Assembly (NCBI RefSeq): GCF_937616625.2
Contig: NC_065576.1
Span: 11,658,501-11,722,500 of the forward strand
DNA: 64,000 bases
Reading direction: 5' to 3'
Source: Mercurialis annua
Taxonomy: Eukaryota; Streptophyta; Magnoliopsida; Malpighiales; Euphorbiaceae
Positions 57,157 through 64,000 of the stretch are shown piece by piece. The notes beneath the pieces are model-generated. The model ran no database searches and had not been told where the DNA came from. It saw only the letters and a program-made list of their open reading frames with translations. Numbering within the stretch: position 1 is the stretch's first letter; the number at the start of each line of letters is the position of its first letter. The position numbers and the translations under genes were made by a program.

Positions 57157-57857
57157 GGGGTTTTTACACAAATACCGGAAAAATAGAAAATATTATAAAA
57201 CTATTACCTCAAGGTTCTCTTTACAAACAATATTATCTTCTAAAAATATTTATAAAAATAGTATCTTTTTGTATACAAAAATTAGATTTTGTATACATTG
57301 AGTACAAATTTTGTATGCATTCAATATAAATTTCCGATATAAATCTAGATTGTATACATATACAATTTTATTTTATATAATCTGTATTATATACGAATTA
57401 TATATGTTTGTTTTAACAAATTTCAGATCTAAGAATATGAGATCTGAAATTTCAAATCAGACAAAGGGTGGCGATGTGGAGGCCGACGAGTGGTGGTGAT
57501 GTGAAGAAATGGCGAGTGGTGGCGACGGCGTGGAGGAATAACAGGCAGCGGCGTGGAGGAGAATCAGGCGGCGGCGGCATGGAGGAGTAGCGGGAGGCAA
57601 CAACGTGGAGGATCTGACGCTGACGGGGCAATAAACACATTAAAAAGGGTGAGGGCAAGATTTAATAGGTGAAGGTTGATGGTGGACATTAATGGAGGAA
57701 GAGAAAGAAATTATGGTTTAAAGAAAATAAGAAATAAATAAGATGAAAAAATAATATTTTTATAAATATTTTTCAAAAGACAACATTATTTGTAAAGAGA
57801 AAAATGTAGTATTTCTATAAATATTTTACTTTTTATGGTATAGGATATGAATTTCCC
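57157..57857. mobile_element. Non-autonomous Mutator-like element with GC-rich core
   Basis: Perfect 9-bp duplication ATTTGGATA (57148-57156 and 57858-57866) surrounds a 701-bp element with imperfect ~105-bp inverted repeats, sharing TTCTCTTTACAAA(C/T)AAT and AAATATTTATAAAAATA between arms. The centre (57465-57625) is GC-rich, with GGTGG and GGCGG repeats, quite unlike the arms, as in Pack-MULEs that carry captured host sequence. I cannot name a source gene. Confidence 0.88.
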
Positions 57858-57934
57858 ATTTGGATAAACTTCATTATGTTCTAGGAAAGTTTTGTGGAAA
57901 GTCCTTATTTCCTCTATAAGCAGTAAGACCAATT

Positions 57935-58080
57935 GAACAAAGGATCACTTTACCCCCTCAACTTGGCATAAAATATTAAAAACGTCTAAATTAGCAAAAC
58001 CGGATCACTTTTATCCCAAACTTGTCAAAACCTGCTCAAAATTCCCCTATGTTGATGTGGCACCTTAATTGGAGAGTGAG
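57935..58080 (+). mobile_element. Single Mutator-like terminal arm
   Basis: Reads AAGGATCACTTTACCCCC, then TCAACTTGGCATAAAATATT, closely similar to both arms of the MULE at 17518-18478. No opposite arm was found before the URGT gene. What follows (58080-58310) is a pyrimidine-rich, leader-like sequence of unknown origin. Confidence 0.6.
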
Positions 58081-58562
58081 TTTTATAAATATCTTATTTT
58101 CTCTCTTCTCATATTTCTCTCTCCTCTCTAACTAAACTCACATTTCACACCAACTTTTTCTTCTTTTCCAACATCAGCCATTCACCTTCAAACCAATAGA
58201 TCTGATTTTCAAATCGGTTCTTCGCGCTCCGCCTCCACCGTTCCACCTTTTCTCGCCGTTGAAGTTATTTTCTCCGCTTGTTGTCACTGTCGCCGTTTTC
58301 TATTTTAATTTCTTCATATATGAAGTTCATCGTTTCTCTTTTTCTTCGTTTCAGATCTGCAATTTTCTTTCTTTTTGTTTACTTTTTTAGATAACAATAA
58401 TTTTTTTATCACTAAACATGTATAAATATTATCTTTTAATGTTATATAAAATAATTTTGTGATTTTAGGGAATAAAACATATGTTGTTTCTGCATTTTTA
58501 CTGTGTTTGGTTGTGTTTTTGCTTCTTTTGTTCTGCAGCATGATTTTTGATGATGGTTGATT

Positions 58563-58931
58563 GATGAATTATTTTAATGTTACAGTGTTGTTGATTTTAT
58601 GTTGATATTGTGTTGATAATCAGTTGATATTTTTTTGATTTTACCATTAACAAATAAGATAATACTGTTCGTGAAAAAAAAAACTGAGACTGGATAATGA
58701 TATGTTAGCATTGAGTAAGAAGAAGACAAATAATCATGTTGAATTATTGTAATATTGCAGTGTTGATATTGTGTTGATTTGCGGTTGATATTTTGTTGAT
58801 TTTAGCATTGTTGAAAAAGACAATAATTATGTTGAATTATTGTAATGTTACAATGTTGATCTTGTGTTGATATCGTGTTATATTATGTTGATATTTAGTT
58901 GATTTTATCATTAACAAAAAAGACAACATCA
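58563..58931. repeat. Diverged ~95-bp repeats built on GTTGATATT
   Basis: Units at about 58566-58668, 58737-58828 and 58829-58931 share the order GAATTATT(G/T)TAATRTTRCAR, TGTTGATATTGTGTTGAT and TTGATTTTA(C/G)CATT. The last two are adjacent. Confidence 0.7.
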
Positions 58932-59850
58932 TACGTAAATAAAATAAAATAAATTAAAAATAAATGGAAATTGAAATAATGATGAAAAATAAAAATTAGT
59001 GTAAAAAAAGATTTAAAAATTTAAATTAGTTAGTTTATTAAATGTTGTTGAATTGTGTTGATTTTATGTTGATATTAGAACTGACGAAAAACATCAACAA
59101 TTAAAAAAGTCAAACTTTAAAAAAAAATTAAATATGTCATATATATTAAGTGCAGGAATATAATGATGAAAAAATAAATTAAGAAAATGAAAAAAAATAT
59201 TAAAAAATGAGAGAGAATAGAAAGTAAAAAAATCTCAAAGAGTAGTATAAAAAAATGAAAATTGGAATGTAAAGTAAAAATTTAGAAGATGTAAAAAAAT
59301 AAATGTTTAAGAAAAAAGTAATATTTCATATAAAAATCCCCAGTTTTAATCGGACCTACTCATGGGTCAAAAACCAAAAAACATTCCTGCTCTCCAATCC
59401 CTATCTTATTGCCGGGCTCATACATGCCCAGATCAAACTCATGTAAACTTACCTTTTAAATTTTTAAAATTTAAAGTTCAAACAAAATTCAAGTCTTCCG
59501 GTTCAAAGCCGGATTGATCACTATCTAAACAAAGAGTGTATCCCCATATGATAGTTGTCCTGTCGTATTTATAATAAACCAATGAATACTTATGATAGAA
59601 TTTTTTTTTGATTAATAGTGGACTTTTTAATCATTAAAAATTACACATAACTAACGCAATTAGTTCATTGCACGAACGGTTGCATTAAATAATTTTTCCT
59701 AAACAAGTGTCCAAACTCAACACAAGGTAGGCACACCTGGACATATACTCGGACAATCGAACAGGTCTGTAAGCAGTAGACTGGAACCAAAAAGGTATTG
59801 AAATTGAATGTGTAAATAAATCACTAATGAAAAAGACTGGAAACGTGATG

Positions 59851-59856
59851 TTTATT
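59851..59856 (-). terminator. Candidate poly(A) signal of URGT
   Basis: AATAAA on the minus strand about 150 nt after the stop codon at 60009. Plant polyadenylation signals are loose, so this is only a candidate. Confidence 0.35.
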
Positions 59857-60008
59857 TTATAACTTGCATCTCACTCAATAGCATCACATCCTTTAGCTGA
59901 ACAAATTAAAGAAGAAAATTATCTATTGTGGAAAAATAAATAAAAATAGCTGGGGTTCCTGATATCAGCTGATCTAATGCTCAATTCATTTCCTTTTTGA
60001 TCTGAAAC

Positions 60009-60338
60009 CTAGACCTTATCATCCGCCTCGCTGGATTTTGATAAGCCGTCGTGTTTTTGCGCTTTATTACCATTCATTGAAAGACTCCGACGCTCTTTCC
60101 CGCCTGGCTTTGATGAGGCATTACCATACCAGATCATTCCAGCTACTGCAATGATCATGCCTACGATTACTTGAACATTCAGACCTTCTTTCCCAAAGAA
60201 TATAAATCCTAAGATCAGCACCAAAATCGTTTTCATATGCCCGAGCACTTGGAATGACACTGCAGTAAACCGACCGATACAGATAAATTGGCTCAGATTT
60301 GTCCCTACTGCTATACTGCATGATACTACTATGAACAC
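60009..60338 (-). CDS. URGT: URGT last exon
   Basis: Phase 0 after acceptor AG at 60339-60340. Encodes [19 protein letters not shown] through the C-terminal tail KSSEADDKV, 109 residues, with stop TAG at 60009-60011. Carries the last helices and the KPGGKERR basic segment. Confidence 0.93.
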   Translation of the reverse strand: MFIVVSCSIAVGTNLSQFICIGRFTAVSFQVLGHMKTILVLILGFIFFGKEGLNVQVIVGMIIAVAGMIWYGNASSKPGGKERRSLSMNGNKAQKHDGLSKSSEADDKV

Positions 60339-63300
60339 CTGCACACGAAAAGGACCACTTTAGATCGGTCGAAAAAGGTTTGCACCATAAAACATGCCTG
60401 GCAGTTCAATTACATGCATGCAAGAATATTTGCCACCAGGAAACAGATATATGAGCACAACTATGAAGAATATATTGAAGGCACTAATGTGCTGTTAAAG
60501 ACTCGCTGCTCTGCTATAAATTGACTGAAAAATGTGCAGTGACAAAAATAACATGGTTTGCTGTTTCTCTAGTTCACCATAAACAAGAATCGTGCAACTC
60601 CAAATCTCTGCTATCCTCTCAAGAATACGACTTTTGAGGCCATTAAACTAAAAAAACTTGAGAAAAGGATCAAATGCTTTGACGTGTTGCATCTAATTAT
60701 TTGACAAACAACATGTTTGATTTTTCTTTTCTTTGTGAAGGAAAGCCATGTAACGTCCCAAAAACACAGGTGTAACATACCGATCACCCTTTAACCCCAT
60801 TCCTCCTAATCAAAATAATAATGGAAAAAAAAAACTAACTTACGGGTTGAAATTTATGTATACATCATTCAAGCCCAGCAAAGTCATAATTACAGTTGTA
60901 TTTTCCCTTAATATTCAACTGTTCAAGGACTATGATTCCATCCCATGAGCCATGACCAAACACTCATTTTAGAGGTATTTTCTTTCTATTTCTTTTATTG
61001 GAAATCGGAAAGTAATTCAAACAACAGCTTTAAGTCTCACAAGTAATTTTCTATTTTTAAGCAGAGATGCTACACTTATAATTTTCCTCAGAGTGATTTT
61101 TTAAAAATCAGGGTTCTTCCAAGAAAAATAGAAATCAAAAGAAGCTCCATAGTTTTACTTATTTTAGAAGTTTGCAAAAATTTCATAAAATTTAGTGATT
61201 GATTTAATTTAATTAAAATTTAAAATTCTTCAAAATCTGACTTCATATGACATTTCTTATTAATCACAAAAAAAACTCAAATAATAGACTGAACTCTTTA
61301 TTTTATTTTTTTATTTAGGCTACCCTCTTTTACATAACAGTAACTGTTAAAGCTATAACTTTTTCTTAAATGAATTCTTTTTTTGCTTTTACATCAACTA
61401 TTTTGTAACCACGTGCAGGTTAATACTATCTATTTAATCCATATTAATAATTTAACATATAATTTATTTGTAATTTATAATATCTTGTAACTTGAATTGA
61501 AACCTTAATTTCTATGATTATAGTAACTTTTTTAATAAATTTTTTATATAAGTTTGTGCTCTTAACTTAACCGTTATTAATTAACATTTTTTGTTTATAA
61601 TTATTTAAAACTGGATTTAAATTTGAATTTGAAATTTTTGATATTATATTAATTGTTGTAAAACTCCTATTAGTTTAATATTATTATAGTATTTCATCTC
61701 ATGAATAATTAACAATGGTAATAATTATAACTATAATTCTATTATTGGATACTGAAAATAAATTATTAAAATAACCATAATGGATAAACTTTACTGGAGG
61801 TTATTAGTGTAACTTTATCTAATCTTCCCTCTACAATTTTATAAATTATAGCCTTATAGATATATATTAGAGATATATAATATCATAGACTATATATAGA
61901 TAAAAAAAATAGAATAAGTATCTAAGCTAAGAACCCAATTATCATCTGAAATCCAAATCAGACCGTTACTTCTGCAAGCCTATAAGCCCTAGGATTCAAG
62001 AGCTAATGCTCTTAGAGTGTAGGATTAGTTTGAATTACTAAAAACAAAGACCAATTAGCTAGCTGTCAAGGACATTCAAGTGCATTTTTCTCTAAATATA
62101 GCTGCTGTTTCATCCTAAAAGCCTAAACTATCAAATGAAGATACCCGGACATGCAAGATTGACCAGTTTCATATATCATGTCACCAGTGTAGGGGATCTT
62201 CATTGCACCGATGCCTAAGCCTATCTATATTTTTTCTTCTACCAATTCCTTTCTAAAGATCTCATAATTTTCTTAGGTAAGAAATTGCTAGCAGCAAGAA
62301 ATTATTCTTTCACTTAATCAACACTGAAGTGCTGGTTGCTTTTCTCATAAATCAAGCTTTGGCTTGCTGCCGAAAAGACCTGAACTGAGTCCAGCAATTA
62401 TAGCCAATGGCCAAAATTTAGATGCAAACACATTGTCAATTTTCAAATAAAGCAAGGAGATACATGCAAGCGACAGTAACAGTGAATGGCAATAAAGGTG
62501 CTTTAGGTGCAATAAATTCTGCCTAAAACGTTAGCTATTAAAAAAAAAGATTTATAACTTACCACAGATATTAAACTATATGGATAGGCATCAACTCTTT
62601 TATTTGTTAACCAATAGTCCAAAAAGGGTCCTACTACCAGCAGAGATGCAGCTTGAGCTGGAGCAGTGTGCCCCAATAAGTTGAAAGATCCTAAAGAATA
62701 CTTCCGTTGAAGATAATGTACATACTGCAGAGAAATAAAATCCAACAATGTCATAAACTGTGGCAAGTGAAACAGCATAATATTATTTTTCAGCAACGAA
62801 ATGTGGACTAAAACAAAATTCTGTTTACTGACATGTCAAAATTACAACCATATGGGTGAAACACAGGTTAGCTACTTATTCTCGTCAAATAATAGATGAT
62901 AGGTCTGAGGAACGGAGTAAGAGTGTATCGACAAGATGAAAGAAAGAAAAGGGATATACTTATAAATAAATGAAGCTGGATATTGACCCAAAACCCTGCT
63001 GCCTAAGTTTTTATAATTATCATCATTCATAGGCATTGGGCAATATCAAAATCATTTTAATTAATTGAGAGAAACTAACATAATAACTTACATATTGCTG
63101 CAATGAGGTGCTCCAAATCGCCACGATTGCAGCTACAAATCCTTTGGTATTGACACTCACATCTGTAACAGTACAGACTGCAACACCAAGGAGAACTACT
63201 GTTATACTGAGCTTTGTGTCCCTCGAATACCGCACGTTGTCCAAGACAACTTCGAGAAAACAAGATACTGGGATCATACTCAGCTTTGCAATCTGAGACA

Positions 63301-63555
63301 GAGTGGGGAAAAAAATTAAACCTCCACAATCTTCAATAGAGAAAATATTTAGTAGTTCACTGAAACTCACCTGATAAAATCCAACTGAATTCCACATCAA
63401 ACTCACATTCATTCCAACAATAGAAAAGTTAGCAAATATAACAAACTTCACAAGCTCAGAAAATGGTAGATGAGATGTCTGAATATATCCCAACCACCGA
63501 AGAGCAAAGGTTAACAAGGTAGTCGTGGCAAAATGCAGGCCTGTTAACGTTGTAG
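60009..63555 (-). CDS. URGT: UDP-rhamnose/UDP-galactose transporter, URGT5/6-like (3' four exons)
   Basis: A Golgi nucleotide-sugar antiporter of the NST/TPT family (drug/metabolite transporter superfamily). Family members exchange UDP-rhamnose and UDP-galactose for UMP to supply pectin and other glycan synthesis. Four exons join in phase: 63371-63555, 63092-63292, 62563-62724 and 60009-60338, with GT-AG introns of 78, 367 and 2224 bp and donors GTGAGT, GTAAGT and GTAAGT. They encode about 291 residues. Family motifs include [57 protein letters not shown] and [17 protein letters not shown]. The hydrophobic segments fit multiple membrane helices, and the tail is hydrophilic and Lys/Ser-rich. 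The first exon (roughly 45 residues) lies beyond the window. No disabling change is seen. Distinction between URGT5 and URGT6 and the substrate are inferred. Confidence 0.93.
60339..62562 (-). other. Third visible URGT intron (2224 bp)
   Basis: Begins GTAAGT and ends CAG. It is AT-rich, without recognisable genes or delimited transposons, and far longer than the 78-bp and 367-bp introns. It may hide an old degraded insertion. Confidence 0.85.
62563..62724 (-). CDS. URGT: URGT exon, 54 codons
   Basis: Exactly 54 codons, phase 0 at both ends, [14 protein letters not shown] through PYSLISV. Acceptor TCTCTGCAG, donor GTAAGT. Confidence 0.93.
63092..63292 (-). CDS. URGT: URGT exon, 67 codons
   Basis: Phase 0 at both ends, from [16 protein letters not shown] to WSTSLQQY. 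Acceptor CTGTCTCAG, donor GTAAGT. Includes the [13 protein letters not shown] segment typical of the URGT family. Confidence 0.93.
63371..63555 (-). CDS. URGT: URGT exon, first one visible
   Basis: Acceptor CATGCAG, then two bases completing a split Ala codon and 61 codons, [20 protein letters not shown] through NSVGFYQ, donor GTGAGT. The split codon proves an upstream exon outside the visible sequence. Confidence 0.92.
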
Positions 63556-64000
63556 CTGCATGATAGGATTAAATTAAGATAAAATCAGGGTTGATGCGAG
63601 TATGAAGATGCTCAAAAGCTTGACGGGTAAAAAAAAAGAAGAAATAATGGAATTTATTGACTTGCGAACTCATTGTGGTACTCGTTTTAGAGTTCTTCAC
63701 ATCAAAGGAGTTACATTTGCTGATTCTTAAAATTAAATCTCAAATAGATAATGTAAGTTAAAAATGATTCTTTTAGTAGAGTAACTTACATAAAAGTGAT
63801 TATTGCTGTGTCATTTTTGCAACATGTTGTAATCCAGACAATATGATATAGATGCATAAACTTGAAGCCATTTATAATATAGTACAACTGATTTATACAA
63901 TCAAGTGAAAGAAATTTTTTTCTTTAAATAAAAGAGAGTTGCATCCAATACCAGATCAAATGTTCGAGAGTTTATAAGATATGTAATGCCCTAAAATTGT
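63556..64000 (-). other. Start of an upstream URGT intron
   Basis: No reading matching the expected N-terminal region of the protein is found here, so this 445 bp is intron, running off the window. Confidence 0.75.

Larger units (their letters stand above)
58081..60008. other. AT-rich intergenic region downstream of URGT
   Basis: No gene seen. It contains diverged ~95-bp repeats (58563-58931) and, at its right end, the URGT 3' untranslated region on the minus strand. Confidence 0.45.

Noticed and set aside
60121..60321. Second frame over the URGT last exon
   Set aside because: Shadow of the transporter reading frame.

Overview
The window looks like repeat-dense nuclear DNA of a flowering plant, probably a eudicot. 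It is AT-rich and carries plant-type Ty3-gypsy (Tat and Tekay/Del lineages), Ty1-copia (Sirevirus-like), hAT, CACTA, Mutator-like and Emigrant-like elements. The one cellular gene I can support is an intron-bearing plant nucleotide-sugar transporter at the right edge. Nothing bacterial, organellar or viral is evident.

Left part (1-20 kb): an Emigrant-like MITE (144-744) is followed by a decayed Tat-lineage gypsy element on the minus strand. Its LTR is at 7913-8450 and its interior runs down to 1150. It has lost its other LTR, carries frameshifts, stops, an RT deletion and mutated integrase residues, and is split inside gag by a 1.56-kb solo-LTR-like insertion (5517-7075). Next come the C-terminal part of a hAT transposase (8784-9686, minus) and fragments of an LTR family whose ends read TGTAGACA. 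A Mutator-like MITE with target duplication lies at 17518-18478 and contains an array of hairpins.

Middle (20-42 kb): a solo LTR with a 5-bp duplication (20354-24207) contains a non-autonomous CACTA element with its own TCC duplication. A Tekay/Del-type pol fragment (about 28000-29690, minus) is followed by a second solo LTR of the 5517-7075 type. That LTR is interrupted by a very young 10.5-kb LTR element (31377-41894). This element has two nearly identical 3.08-kb LTRs, a tRNA-iMet primer site, a polypurine tract and a 5-bp duplication, but no intact genes: a LARD-like derivative, with a remnant of a Tekay/Del integrase tail near its 3' end.

Right part (42-60 kb): a 315-bp foldback MITE; more TGTAGACA-family copies; a CACTA MITE; a long CA/TA microsatellite; the 3' end of a Sirevirus-like copia element with an extra ORF and LTR; two hAT MITEs with 8-bp duplications; a Mutator-like MITE with a perfect 9-bp duplication and a GC-rich core; and several minisatellite-like tandem repeats.

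Right edge (60-64 kb): four 3' exons of a UDP-rhamnose/UDP-galactose transporter (URGT5/URGT6 type) on the minus strand. The exons join in phase with canonical splice sites, and the first exon lies beyond the window. This gene is the only feature that looks under coding constraint. All other features are transposable elements in successive layers of insertion, and their nesting gives a relative chronology.
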